Shown piece by piece: positions 36,907-44,908 of a DNA stretch of 64,000 bases (its first letter is position 1; each line of letters begins with the position of its first letter). The stretch is from assembly GCF_002943525.1 (NCBI RefSeq), contig NZ_CP025394.1:5394001-5458000 (forward strand). The letters are read 5' to 3'. Under the pieces are notes generated by a model that did not search any database, was not told where the DNA came from, and saw only the letters and a list, made by a program, of their open reading frames with translations. A program made the translations under genes and the position numbers. The DNA comes from Kitasatospora sp. MMS16-BH015 (GTDB taxonomy: Bacteria; Actinomycetota; Actinomycetes; Streptomycetales; Streptomycetaceae).

Positions 36907-36991
36907 GCCCGGGTGGTGGAACGCAGACACGGGCAGCTTAAAACTGCTTGGCCGCGAGGCCGTGCCGGTTCGAGTCCGGCCCCGGGCACCA
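36907..36991 (+). tRNA. bldA: tRNA-Leu (anticodon UAA), bldA type
   Basis: An 85-base class II tRNA including encoded CCA. Acceptor arms GCCCGGG (36907-36913) and CCCGGGC (36981-36987) pair perfectly; the anticodon loop CTTAAAA (36937-36943) has anticodon TAA at 36939-36941; the long variable arm is GGCC-GCGA-GGCC; the T-arm is GCCGG-TTCGAGT-CCGGC. It reads the UUA codon. In streptomycetes this tRNA is encoded by bldA, and since UUA codons are rare and concentrated in developmental and antibiotic genes, its expression gates aerial growth and secondary metabolism. I noticed no in-frame TTA codon in the genes annotated here. Confidence 0.97.
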
Positions 36992-37092
36992 ACTCCACCG
37001 TCGACTCATCCTTTCGGTGGAGGCTCATTCCTTTGCCAAGGCATTACCCTTGGAATTGTGGGCGGTGCCGTGCTGCCCCGGAGGGAATGAGC

Positions 37093-37989
37093 ATGAGGAG
37101 CAGCAACCCGGTCTTCTCGCGGGAGGGATCCTTCACCCGCGACACCGGATACGCGGGATTCGACACCACCCAGCGGCCGGCCGCGGGCGCCCCCCAGGCG
37201 GGCGGTCCCTACGCGCAGAACCCCTACGGCCAGAACCCGTACGCGCAGAACCCGTACGGTGCACCCGCCGACCTGACGGACCAGCAGCTGGCCGAGATGT
37301 ACCAGGCCCCCTCGGCGGGCCCGCTGCAGACCGGCCGGATGACCATGGACGACGTGGTCGCCCGCACCGCCCTCACCCTGCTCACCCTGGTCGCCGGCGG
37401 CGCCGTCGCCTGGTTCGCACTGCCGATGGCCAACTACGGCATCGCCACGGTGGCCGCCCTGATCGCCTTCGCGGTCGGCATGGTGATCAGCTTCAAGCGG
37501 AGCGTCAGCCCCGCCCTGATCCTCACCTACGCCGCCCTGGAGGGCTTCTTCCTGGGCGCGATCACCAAGGCGATCAACGCGACGCTGCCCGGCATCGCCA
37601 TCCAGGCCGTGCTCGGCACCGCAGCGGTCTTCGCCGCGATGCTGTTCGCCTACAAGAGCGGCCGGATCCGCGTCACGCCCCGGTACACCCGGATCGGCCT
37701 GAGCATCGCGATGGGCTTCCTGCTGCTGCTCCTGGTCAACATGGTGGCCTCGCTCTTCGGCGCCGACATGGGCCTGCGGGCCGGCCCGCTGGGCATCCTG
37801 GTCGGCCTGCTCGGCATCGGCCTGGGTGCCTTCTTCCTCTCGCTGGACTTCGCCGAGATCGAGGCCGGCATCCAGGGAGGCGCCCCCCAGGAGGAGTCCT
37901 GGCGGGCCGCCTTCGGGCTCACCCTCTCGCTGGTCTGGATCTACCTGGAGATGCTGCGGCTGATCGCGATCCTGCGCGGCGACGACTGA
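37093..37989 (+). CDS. Bax inhibitor-1/YccA-like membrane protein
   Basis: A 298-residue multi-spanning protein. The first ~85 residues are hydrophilic with a repeated YAQNPYGQNPYAQNPYG stretch. Seven hydrophobic helices follow from about residue 95 to the end, with SPALILTYAALEGFFLGAI as the core motif and DFAEIEAGIQGGAPQEESW before the last helix, matching BI-1/YccA proteins, which act as pH-sensitive calcium leak channels in studied members. ATG 37093 has GGAGGG seven bases upstream; ATG 37087 is too close to it. The N-terminal tail is typical of the actinobacterial branch. The biological role here is unknown. Confidence 0.9.
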   Translation: MRSSNPVFSREGSFTRDTGYAGFDTTQRPAAGAPQAGGPYAQNPYGQNPYAQNPYGAPADLTDQQLAEMYQAPSAGPLQTGRMTMDDVVARTALTLLTLVAGGAVAWFALPMANYGIATVAALIAFAVGMVISFKRSVSPALILTYAALEGFFLGAITKAINATLPGIAIQAVLGTAAVFAAMLFAYKSGRIRVTPRYTRIGLSIAMGFLLLLLVNMVASLFGADMGLRAGPLGILVGLLGIGLGAFFLSLDFAEIEAGIQGGAPQEESWRAAFGLTLSLVWIYLEMLRLIAILRGDD

Positions 37990-38004
37990 CCCTCGCCGTG
38001 ACCC

Positions 38005-38044
38005 GGGAAGGCCCCCACCGCACCGTTGCGGCGGGGGCCTTCCC
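38005..38044. terminator. Hairpin after the Bax-inhibitor-like gene
   Basis: GGGAAGGCCCCC (38005-38016) pairs with its exact complement at 38033-38044 across a 16-base loop that itself can pair in part. It lies 15 bp after the stop codon. Confidence 0.85.
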
Positions 38045-38066
38045 GTGCGTCGGTAGGCTCGGTGCC

Positions 38067-38384
38067 ATGGCTGAACAGCAGGCGTTGGTGACAGCGGTGG
38101 AGGCACTGGCCGACCGGTACCGGTCGATGCCGCAGAGCAGGCTCACGGGGTCCGTCCCGGGCCACGAATCCCGCGCGGCGGCGGCCCTGGAACTGGCCCG
38201 GTCCTTCGCTGCGCAGGCCCTGGAACTGGCCGGAGAGGCCCACCGGGACTTCCCGTCCGCCGGCCCCTTCGCGGTGGGCGACCAACTCGCAGTGGCCGGC
38301 CACGAACTGGCCGCAGTAGCAGACGAGGCGACAGTCGACTGGGCCGTGGCGGAACTCAAGCGGGTCTCTCAACTGGCCGGGTAG
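38067..38384 (+). CDS. Small conserved helical protein
   Basis: A 105-residue protein of unknown function. It is Ala/Glu/Leu-rich and predicted helical (LVTAVEALADRYRSMPQSRL, then AAALELARSFAAQALELAG) with an acidic net charge and no signal or membrane segment. TAGGCT lies about eight bases before ATG 38067 with no ribosome site, suggesting a leaderless message. The gene stands between a terminator and a large inverted repeat. I do not recognise a family. Confidence 0.7.
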   Translation: MAEQQALVTAVEALADRYRSMPQSRLTGSVPGHESRAAAALELARSFAAQALELAGEAHRDFPSAGPFAVGDQLAVAGHELAAVADEATVDWAVAELKRVSQLAG

Positions 38385-38390
38385 GCCCCA

Positions 38391-38495
38391 CCAGGGGCGC
38401 GGGGAACTGCGCGGGCATGCGAGGGGGCGCGAGTCCCGCCCGTAGGACAGGACTCGCGCCCCAGGTGATGCCCGCGCCGTTCCCCGCGCCCCTGG
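38391..38495. repeat. Nested inverted repeat (28-bp outer arms, 13-bp inner arms)
   Basis: Outer arms 38391-38418 and 38468-38495 are complementary over 28 bases with one mismatch. Inside, GGGGCGCGAGTCC (38424-38436) and its exact complement (38450-38462) form a second hairpin. The outer GGGGCGCGGGGAACTGCGCG arm is a sequence I recall as common between streptomycete genes. It can act as a bidirectional terminator between the two convergent genes, and it may be a REP-like mobile unit. Confidence 0.9.
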
Positions 38496-38504
38496 CTTGA
38501 CCAA

Positions 38505-39458
38505 TCAGATACTGGCAACCACTCGGTCCGCCAGGACGTAAACGGCTTCCTCGTCCGTGGAGAAGGTCAGCGAGTACGAGCCCGAGAACCGGGAGCCGCC
38601 GAGCAGGCGGACGTCCTCGCCGGCCCGGACGGCGTCGATCAGGCGGTAGGCGGCCTCGCGGTCACCGGGGGCCACGCAGAGGGTGGTGCCGTCGGCGAAG
38701 GCGTAGACGTCCAGGGTGCCGAGCGGGCCCGGGCGGACGTCGGTCAGCGCGATCTTCTCGTCGGCCAGGGTGGCCAGCCGGGTGTCGGTCCACTCCCGGG
38801 ACGGGGTCTGGCTGGGCACGAAGTCCGGGTGCGAGGGGTGGCGGCGCGGGTCCGGCGCGACGGCGGGCTCGGCCTCGGGGTCGAGCAGCCCGGCCTCTAG
38901 GCCGGTGGCGAGCAGATCGGCCTCGCGGCGGGCCTTGGCCTCGCCGGCCGACTCCATGGCGGGGTGCTGGCCGGCCGGGTGGCCGCCGGCCGCCGGGTGA
39001 CCGCCGGGCACGGGGCGGGCGCCGCCGGCCGGGTCCTCGCCGATCAGGTCCTCCAGCGCGGAGCGCAGCGCCTCGCCGAACTCCGGGTCCATGGTGCCCG
39101 CGTTGTCGGCGGCCTCCTGCGGACCGGTCGGCCGCGGGAAGAAGAGCGGCCACTCCTCGGCGGCGGTCAACCCGGTGCTGGTGAACGGGGAGTCGAAGAG
39201 CGGTGCGTCCTCCACGGCCCGTGCCTCCTGCTCCGCCCAGAACGCGCGGGCCTCGGCGATCTCCCGCTCCCGGTCGGCGGCCAGCGCCTCGATCACGGCG
39301 CGGCGTATGACGGCCTCGTCAACGGGGGCCGGGGCGGCGGGGGTTGCGGTGGCCCGCTGGTGCTCCTCGAGACGGCGGGAGAGTCCGCGCACGTGGAGCA
39401 GGACGGCGGCACACACGGCGATCAGGACCAGCAGCAGGGCGGTGTAGACGACGCTCAC
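38505..39458 (-). CDS. Membrane-anchored conserved protein of unknown function
   Basis: A 317-residue protein with one N-terminal membrane helix (VYTALLLVLIAVCAAVLLHV, residues ~4-23) and a hydrophilic remainder. Residues ~25-90 form a charged helix (EEHQRATATPAAP, AREFWAEQEAR-like stretch), the middle is Gly/Pro/His-rich (GGHPAAGGHPAGQHP), and the last ~90 residues look like a compact domain with DVRPGPLGTLDVYAFADGTTLCV and SGSYSLTFSTDEEAVYVLADR. GTG 39458 has GGAGT eight bases upstream; the longer frame is unsupported. I do not recognise the C-terminal domain. It is probably anchored on the cytoplasmic face. Confidence 0.75.
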   Translation of the reverse strand: MSVVYTALLLVLIAVCAAVLLHVRGLSRRLEEHQRATATPAAPAPVDEAVIRRAVIEALAADREREIAEARAFWAEQEARAVEDAPLFDSPFTSTGLTAAEEWPLFFPRPTGPQEAADNAGTMDPEFGEALRSALEDLIGEDPAGGARPVPGGHPAAGGHPAGQHPAMESAGEAKARREADLLATGLEAGLLDPEAEPAVAPDPRRHPSHPDFVPSQTPSREWTDTRLATLADEKIALTDVRPGPLGTLDVYAFADGTTLCVAPGDREAAYRLIDAVRAGEDVRLLGGSRFSGSYSLTFSTDEEAVYVLADRVVASI

Positions 39459-39652
39459 GGAACGTACTCCTAGCGAGGAGCGGAACGGGGTACGTCTCCA
39501 CACTGCCGCATGAACGGCTGTTGCCGCAGTGGCAGATGTCCGATTTGTCCGTGACTTACGTCCTTGTCCCCGAATTGTTAAGTAGTGCCGTTCTACGCAG
39601 CGGAGTTGACCGACTCCGGGCCGTCGACAAAACACCCTTCCGGGGACGCGAA

Positions 39653-39690
39653 GAGGGGCGGATCGCACCCGCAGGTGTGATCCGCCCCTC
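39653..39690. terminator. Hairpin in the intergenic region upstream of the membrane protein gene
   Basis: GAGGGGCGGATCGCACC (39653-39669) pairs with 39674-39690 apart from one base. Neither flanking gene ends here (both neighbours are on the minus strand), so it would terminate leftward transcription from the thiolase gene and its duplicated tail before the next gene. The rest of the 512-bp gap 39459-39970 holds the 101-bp tandem repeat and the upstream gene's promoter. Confidence 0.7.
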
Positions 39691-39769
39691 AATCACCCAT
39701 GGTCACCCCCGAACGGGTGGTGAACAGTTGGGTGGTGACTCAGGAGAGTCGCCCGGCCACGTCGAGCGT

Positions 39770-39991
39770 CAGCTCAGTCGCTCGATCGCGCTGGCCGCTT
39801 GGTGAGCTGCTCCTTCGCTGCGGGCGGGTGCCGCCTCGTGCCTCGGCGACCCCCACCCTCCGCTGCGTCTCAGCTCAGTCGCTCGATCACGCTGGCCGCT
39901 TGGTGAGCTGCTCCTTCGCTGCGGGCGGGTGCCGCCTCGTGCCTCGGCGACCCCCACCCTCCGCTGCGTCTCAGCTCAGTCGCTCGATCAC
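39770..39991. repeat. 101-bp tandem duplication of the thiolase 3' end
   Basis: Two 101-bp units, 39770-39870 and 39871-39971, differ at one base by my reading. A third, partial copy (20 bases from 39972) is the true end of the thiolase gene. On the minus strand each unit restores the last codons of the enzyme (VIERLS and stop), so each is a copy of the gene end plus its 3' flank. There are no spacers and no internal dyad, so this is a simple tandem duplication rather than CRISPR. Confidence 0.95.
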
Positions 39992-41191
39992 CATCGCCAT
40001 GCCCTGGCCGCCGCCCACGCACATGGTCTCCAGGCCGAACTGCTTGTCGTGCCACTGGAGGGAGTTGATCAGCGTGGTGGTGATCCGGGCGCCGGTCATG
40101 CCGAAGGGGTGGCCGACGGCGATCGCGCCGCCGTTGACGTTGAGGCGGTCCAGGTCGATACCCAGGGCCTGGTAGGAGGGGATCACCTGGGCGGCGAACG
40201 CCTCGTTGATCTCCACCAGGTCGATGTCGGAGATCGACAGGCCGGCCCGCTGGAGGGCCTGCTTGGAGGCCTCGACCGGGCCGTAGCCCATGATCTCGGG
40301 GGAGAGGGCGGAGACGCCGGTGGAGACCACTCGGGCGAGCGGGGTGATGCCGAGCTCGCGGGCCTTGGTGTCGGACATGATCACCAGGGCGGCGGCGCCG
40401 TCGTTCAGCGGGCAGCAGTTGCCGGCCGTGACGGTGCCGTCCGGGCGGAAGACCGGCTTGAGGCCGGAGACGGCCTCGAGGGTGACGCCGGCGCGCGGGC
40501 CGTCGTCGGCCGAGACCACGGTGCCGTCCGGGGTGGTCACCGGGGTGATCTCGCGCTGCCAGAAGCCGGCCTTGATGGCGGCCTCGGCGAGGTTCTGCGA
40601 GCGGACGCCGAAGGCGTCCTGCTCGGCCCGGGAGATGCCCTTGAGCGCCGCCAGGTTCTCCGCGGTCTGGCCCATCGCGATGTAGGCGTCCGGGACGAGC
40701 CCGTCCTCGCGCGGGTCGTGCCACTCGCCGCCGCCCTCCTCGGCGCGCTTGGCGGTGCGGGCCAGCGCGTCCGCGAAGAACGGGTTCTGGGTGTCCGGCA
40801 TGCCGTCCGAGGTGCCGTTGATCGAGCGGGAGACGGTCTCGACACCGGCCGAGATGAAGATGTCGCCCTCGCCGGCCTTGATCGCGTGCAGCGCCATCCG
40901 GGTGGTCTGCAGCGAGGAGGAGCAGTACCGGGTGATGGTGGCGCCCGGGAGGTAGTCCATGCCCATCTGGACCGCGATGATGCGGGCCAGGTTGTGGCCC
41001 TGCTCGCCCCCCGGCAGGCCGCAGCCGAGCATCAGGTCGTCGATCTGGCGCGGGTCGAGCTCGGGCACCTTCGCCAGGGCGGCGCCGATGATCTGGGCGG
41101 TCAGGTCGTCCGGGCGGACGTCCTTGAGCGAGCCCTTGAAGGCCCGGCCGATCGGCGAACGGGCGGCGCTGACGATGACGGCTTCGGGCAT
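39971..41191 (-). CDS. Acetyl-CoA acetyltransferase (thiolase)
   Basis: A biosynthetic/degradative thiolase of 406 residues that condenses or cleaves acyl-CoA units. The nucleophile is C90 in TRYCSSSLQ. VEINEAFA, the GGAIAVGHPFGMTGAR histidine motif and the C-terminal CVGGGQGMA second cysteine are all present, so it should be active. SPIGRAFKGSLKDVRPDDL is a typical start. ATG 41191 follows a GAGCGAG ribosome site. It ends in VIERLS, exactly at the boundary of the 101-bp tandem repeat. Beta-oxidation or butanoate-type metabolism is the likely setting; no partner dehydrogenase gene is adjacent. Confidence 0.95.
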   Translation of the reverse strand: MPEAVIVSAARSPIGRAFKGSLKDVRPDDLTAQIIGAALAKVPELDPRQIDDLMLGCGLPGGEQGHNLARIIAVQMGMDYLPGATITRYCSSSLQTTRMALHAIKAGEGDIFISAGVETVSRSINGTSDGMPDTQNPFFADALARTAKRAEEGGGEWHDPREDGLVPDAYIAMGQTAENLAALKGISRAEQDAFGVRSQNLAEAAIKAGFWQREITPVTTPDGTVVSADDGPRAGVTLEAVSGLKPVFRPDGTVTAGNCCPLNDGAAALVIMSDTKARELGITPLARVVSTGVSALSPEIMGYGPVEASKQALQRAGLSISDIDLVEINEAFAAQVIPSYQALGIDLDRLNVNGGAIAVGHPFGMTGARITTTLINSLQWHDKQFGLETMCVGGGQGMAMVIERLS

Positions 41192-41234
41192 GACTCGCTC
41201 CTCGGTGGGTGGGGTGCTCGCAGGAAAGTTACCG

Positions 41235-42374
41235 TTAAGTAGCCTCGGGCGTCACCACCCCGGCGTGTGAGTTCGCCGACGCTGCCTCAGCCGTGCCCGT
41301 GCCCGTCCCCGTGCCGGTGGCCGTGCCCGTGGTCGTGGCTGCGGACCCCGGCAGGCCCGGGAGGCCGGGCAGCGCGGGCAGGCCCGGCAGGCCGACCCGG
41401 AGCCGGCGGCGCAGCTGCGCCCAGCGCCAGGCCCCGGCGCCCTGCTCCACCGCCGCGACCTCGGTGCCGGACTGTCCGGCCGCCGCGGCGGCGGCCACCG
41501 CCACCGGCAGCACCACCTCGGGCGGCGTCTCCCGCTCGGGGAAGGAGTCGGCCGGCCAGAGGTCGAGCGCCGCGCAGAGCGAGGGCAGCATGGCCATCGC
41601 GGCGGTCGCGTAGCCCTGGGCGGAGGGGTGGTAGCGGTCGGCGGCGAACATCTCCGGGCGGGCCGCGAACTCCGGGCCGAGCAGGGAGCCCAGCGAGACG
41701 GTGCGGCCGCCGTTCTCCACCACCGCGATGGTCTGGGCGGCGGCCAGCTGGCGGCTGAGCCGCCGGGCCACCCAGCGCAGCGGGGGGTGGACCGGCTTGA
41801 TGGTGCCCAGGTCCGGGCAGGTGCCGACCACCACCTCGCAGCCGGCCGCGCGCAGCGCCCGGACGGCCTCGCCCAGCTGCCGCACCGACTGGGCGGCGGG
41901 GGCGTGCTTGGTCACGTCGTTCGCGCCGATCATGATCACGGCCAGGGCGGGCCGCTGCGGCAGCACCTGCTCGACCTGCCGGGCCAGGTCGCAGGAGCGG
42001 GCCCCCGACTTCGCCACGTTGGCCAGGCGCACCCGCCGCTCGGCCACCGCCGCCAGCCCGGCCGCCAGCAGCGCGCCCGGAGTCTCCTGTCCTCGGCCGA
42101 CGCCCAGCCCGGCCGCCGTGGAATCCCCCAGGAAGCCCAGCACCAGCGGCGGCTGCGCCCCCGCCCCTGGGTCGGTCAGCCCCTCCCCGTACACCCCGTC
42201 CGCCTTCGGCGGATCCCCCTCCAGCAGGCCCACGGCCCGCACCGCAAGCTTGGTCTCGGTGAGCAGCAGCCCCACCAGCCCCACCCCCAACAGCCCCAGC
42301 CCACCCCCGCCGTACGCGGCCGCCGTGGCGATCCGCCGAGCCACCCGGGCCCGCGACTCCTGCGCCCCTGTCAT
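41235..42374 (-). CDS. SGNH/GDSL hydrolase with N-terminal membrane anchor
   Basis: A 379-residue esterase-like protein. One N-terminal helix (~16-40, GGGGLGLLGVGLVGLLL) should anchor or export it. The SGNH blocks are LGFLGDSTAAGLG (catalytic Ser), KSGARSCDL (Gly block), MIGANDVTK (Asn block) and DRYHPSAQGY (Asp/His), so the catalytic set is complete. The C-terminal tail is low complexity with LPGLPALPGLPGLPG and TGTATGTGTGTGT. ATG 42374 has AAGGGGG upstream; the longer frame is unsupported. Lipase/esterase or carbohydrate deacetylase activity on extracellular or envelope substrates is expected. Confidence 0.88.
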   Translation of the reverse strand: MTGAQESRARVARRIATAAAYGGGGLGLLGVGLVGLLLTETKLAVRAVGLLEGDPPKADGVYGEGLTDPGAGAQPPLVLGFLGDSTAAGLGVGRGQETPGALLAAGLAAVAERRVRLANVAKSGARSCDLARQVEQVLPQRPALAVIMIGANDVTKHAPAAQSVRQLGEAVRALRAAGCEVVVGTCPDLGTIKPVHPPLRWVARRLSRQLAAAQTIAVVENGGRTVSLGSLLGPEFAARPEMFAADRYHPSAQGYATAAMAMLPSLCAALDLWPADSFPERETPPEVVLPVAVAAAAAAGQSGTEVAAVEQGAGAWRWAQLRRRLRVGLPGLPALPGLPGLPGSAATTTGTATGTGTGTGTAEAASANSHAGVVTPEAT

Positions 42375-42535
42375 GTCGCACCCCCTTCGCTCCGCCCCCT
42401 CAGCAGGGCCTTTCCCCCTACGTACCCCCGGGAGCGGCTCGCTATCGGTGATCGTCGGCCATCCGTGGAGAGCGGCACTAGGCTTTGAAGCATCCTTGAG
42501 AAGCATGTGAAACGCCACAGACCGGGAGGACCCCC

Positions 42536-43930
42536 GTGCGGTACAGCAATTCGATCATCGAGTTGGTCGGCAACACGCCTTTGGTGAAGCTCAACAAGGT
42601 CACCGAGGGCATCAGCGCTACCGTGCTGGCGAAGGTCGAGTACTTCAACCCCGGTGGCTCGGTGAAGGACCGGATCGCGATGCGCATGATCGAGGCCGCC
42701 GAGGCCTCCGGTGCGCTCAAGCCGGGCGGGACGATCGTGGAGCCGACCTCCGGGAACACCGGGGTGGGGCTGGCGATCGTGGCCCAGCAGAAGGGCTACA
42801 AGTGCATCTTCGTCTGTCCCGACAAGGTGTCCACTGACAAGATCAACACGCTGCGCGCGTACGGCGCCGAGGTCGTGGTCTGCCCGACCGCGGTGGCCCC
42901 GGAGCACCCGGACTCGTACTACAACGTCTCGGACCGCCTCGTCCGGGAGACCCCGAACGCCTGGAAGCCGGACCAGTACTCCAACCCGGACAACCCGGCC
43001 TCGCACTACCACTCCACCGGCCCCGAGCTGTGGGAGCAGACGGAGGGGAAGATCACCCACTTCGTCGCGGGCGTGGGCACCGGCGGCACCATCTCCGGCA
43101 CCGGCCGCTACCTGAAGGACGCCTCCGGCGGCAAGGTCCAGGTCGTCGGCGCCGACCCGGAGGGCTCGGTCTACTCCGGCGGCACCGGCCGGCCGTACCT
43201 GGTCGAGGGCGTCGGCGAGGACTTCTGGCCGACCGCCTACGACCAGCAGGTCGCGGACCGGATCGTCGCGGTCTCCGACAAGGACTCGTTCCAGATGACC
43301 CGCCGCCTGGCCAAGGAGGAGGGCCTGCTGGTGGGCGGCTCCTGCGGCATGGCCGTGGTGGCCGCGCTGGAGGTCGCCAGGGAGCTGGGCCCGGACGACG
43401 TGGTCGTGGTGCTGCTGCCGGACGGCGGCCGCGGCTACCTCTCCAAGATCTTCAACGACGACTGGATGGCCGACTACGGCTTCCTGCCCTCCGCCACCGA
43501 CGAGGCGCACATCGCCGAGGTGCTGGCCCGCAAGGACGCCATCGAGCACGAGGGCATCCCGCAGTTCGTCCACATGCACCCGAGCGAGACGGTCGCCGAG
43601 GCCGTCCGCGTGCTCGGTGACTTCGGCGTCTCGCAGATGCCGGTGGTCTCCCCGGGCGCCGGCCACCCGGACATCATGGCCGGCGAGGTGATCGGCTCGG
43701 TGGTCGAGCGCGAGCTGCTGGAGGGCCTGTTCGCCAAGCGGATCGCGCTCACCGACAAGCTGGAGGACGTCATGTCCAAGCCGCTGCCGGTGGTCGGCTC
43801 CGGCGAGACGGTGACCAGCCTGATGACCGTGCTGGAGAAGGCCGACGCCGCGGTGGTGCTGGTCGAGGGCAAGCCGCAGGGCATCGTCACCCGCCAGGAC
43901 CTGCTCGCCTTCCTGGCCGTCCGCCACTGA
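42536..43930 (+). CDS. Cystathionine beta-synthase
   Basis: A PLP fold type II enzyme, 464 residues, that joins serine (or O-acetylserine) and homocysteine to cystathionine. The PLP lysine is K44 in NPGGSVKDR; PTSGNTGVGLAIV binds the substrate carboxylate and GVGTGGTISGTGRYLK the PLP phosphate. Residues ~335-464 are a pair of CBS regulatory domains (FGVSQMPVVS, later LVEGKPQGIVTRQDLL). The CBS pair separates it from plain cysteine synthase. GTG 42536 has GGGAGGA upstream. Together with the cystathionine gamma-synthase gene at 55781 both directions of transsulfuration are represented in the window. Confidence 0.95.
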   Translation: MRYSNSIIELVGNTPLVKLNKVTEGISATVLAKVEYFNPGGSVKDRIAMRMIEAAEASGALKPGGTIVEPTSGNTGVGLAIVAQQKGYKCIFVCPDKVSTDKINTLRAYGAEVVVCPTAVAPEHPDSYYNVSDRLVRETPNAWKPDQYSNPDNPASHYHSTGPELWEQTEGKITHFVAGVGTGGTISGTGRYLKDASGGKVQVVGADPEGSVYSGGTGRPYLVEGVGEDFWPTAYDQQVADRIVAVSDKDSFQMTRRLAKEEGLLVGGSCGMAVVAALEVARELGPDDVVVVLLPDGGRGYLSKIFNDDWMADYGFLPSATDEAHIAEVLARKDAIEHEGIPQFVHMHPSETVAEAVRVLGDFGVSQMPVVSPGAGHPDIMAGEVIGSVVERELLEGLFAKRIALTDKLEDVMSKPLPVVGSGETVTSLMTVLEKADAAVVLVEGKPQGIVTRQDLLAFLAVRH

Positions 43931-44395
43931 GGCCGCCCGGCTGACCCCGCGTCAGTCGTGTTACGGGAGAACGCTCCTTCCGGTGCGAAGTGGTACACCG
44001 GCGTCATGTCCGCGCAGCATCGGGTTAACAACCGTGCGTCATCGTAGTGAGCACGGCAAGACGCCGAGCAGGGTGACGGTGCGGAGGGAGCGGCTCCCCG
44101 CCCGCACGGTCACCGCGGGCACCACCGGGCCTGACCCCGGTAGCCCGCCCCCGTGGGGGCCGCCGTCGTCCCGCCCCTGGGCCGGCTCCGGTCGGCGCCA
44201 GGGTGTGGCGACTCCCACGGCATGACGCGCCGCAAGGCGCGGCTCCGCGGCTCCCGGGTGGGGGAGCCGGCGGGGCCGGTCCGGGCCGGGTACTCCTCAC
44301 GGGGTGCCCGGCCCGCACCGTGTCCACGTCCGGTTCGGCCGGGCCGCTCACCTCGGGTTTCGCCCCCTCGGCCGCGAGCGCCTACCCTCGCACAC
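43931..44395. other. 465-bp intergenic region
   Basis: I see no supported gene. A 13-codon frame begins at ATG 44006 but has no ribosome site. TACCCT just before the next gene resembles a -10 box. The middle (44100-44340) is extremely GC-rich with inverted repeats around CCGGGCC stretches but no clear terminator. Confidence 0.5.
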
Positions 44396-44722
44396 ATGAC
44401 CAGCACTGACCTGCCCGAGCAGGACGTTCCCCGCTACGTACGCCTCACCATCGAGCTCATCGCCGAGATCACCGACGAGGAGGCCCTCAAGGCCGCCGCG
44501 CTGGCCCAGGTGAAGGAGGACGACTACCTGGACGACGAGGAGCGCGCCCAGTCCGTCGAGGCCATCGAGGTCGACCCCTCCGGTTCGCTCGCCCACTTCA
44601 TCGACCCGGTCGCGCTGCTGGCCGAGGTCCCCGGGGTCGAGCTGGCCTCGGCCACCTGGGAGTCGGCGCAGACCGAGTTCGAGGCTTCCGAAGAGGGCTG
44701 GGACGAGTACACCGTCGAGTAA
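44396..44722 (+). CDS. Small acidic conserved protein
   Basis: A 108-residue strongly acidic cytoplasmic protein. Visible pieces are PRYVRLTIELIAEITDEEALKAAAL, which suggests a beta strand then a helix, KEDDYLDDEERAQSVEAIE, and DPVALLAEVPGVELASATW before an acidic end. I do not recognise the family. TACCCT lies ten bases upstream of ATG 44396 and no ribosome site is present, consistent with a leaderless transcript. It ends in a strong terminator. Confidence 0.75.
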   Translation: MTSTDLPEQDVPRYVRLTIELIAEITDEEALKAAALAQVKEDDYLDDEERAQSVEAIEVDPSGSLAHFIDPVALLAEVPGVELASATWESAQTEFEASEEGWDEYTVE

Positions 44723-44740
44723 GGCCCCCTTCTGTCACTG

Positions 44741-44777
44741 CCGCCCGTCCCGAGCCCCGGCTCGGGGCGGGCGGTTT
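44741..44777 (+). terminator. Terminator after the small acidic protein gene
   Basis: A 15-bp stem (44741-44755 with 44760-44774, one G:U) with a four-base loop and a following TTT lies 18 bp after the stop. Confidence 0.9.
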
Positions 44778-44908
44778 GTCCTTTTCTCCTCTTATGGCAT
44801 GAGTCGAAGTACTCTCGTACGATCTCAACCGGTTGATGATGGAACCGTTTCCTCCTGAACTGCGTTGTTTGTCCGTGGTAGCGCAGCTGTAGAGCAGGGA
44901 GACACGAA

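Noticed and set aside
39770..39991. Direct repeats resembling a CRISPR array
   Set aside because: The copies are contiguous 101-bp units without unique spacers and match the thiolase gene end; no cas genes nearby.
44006..44047. A 13-codon frame upstream of the small acidic protein, as a leader peptide
   Set aside because: There is no ribosome site, no run of regulatory codons and no attenuator hairpin after it.
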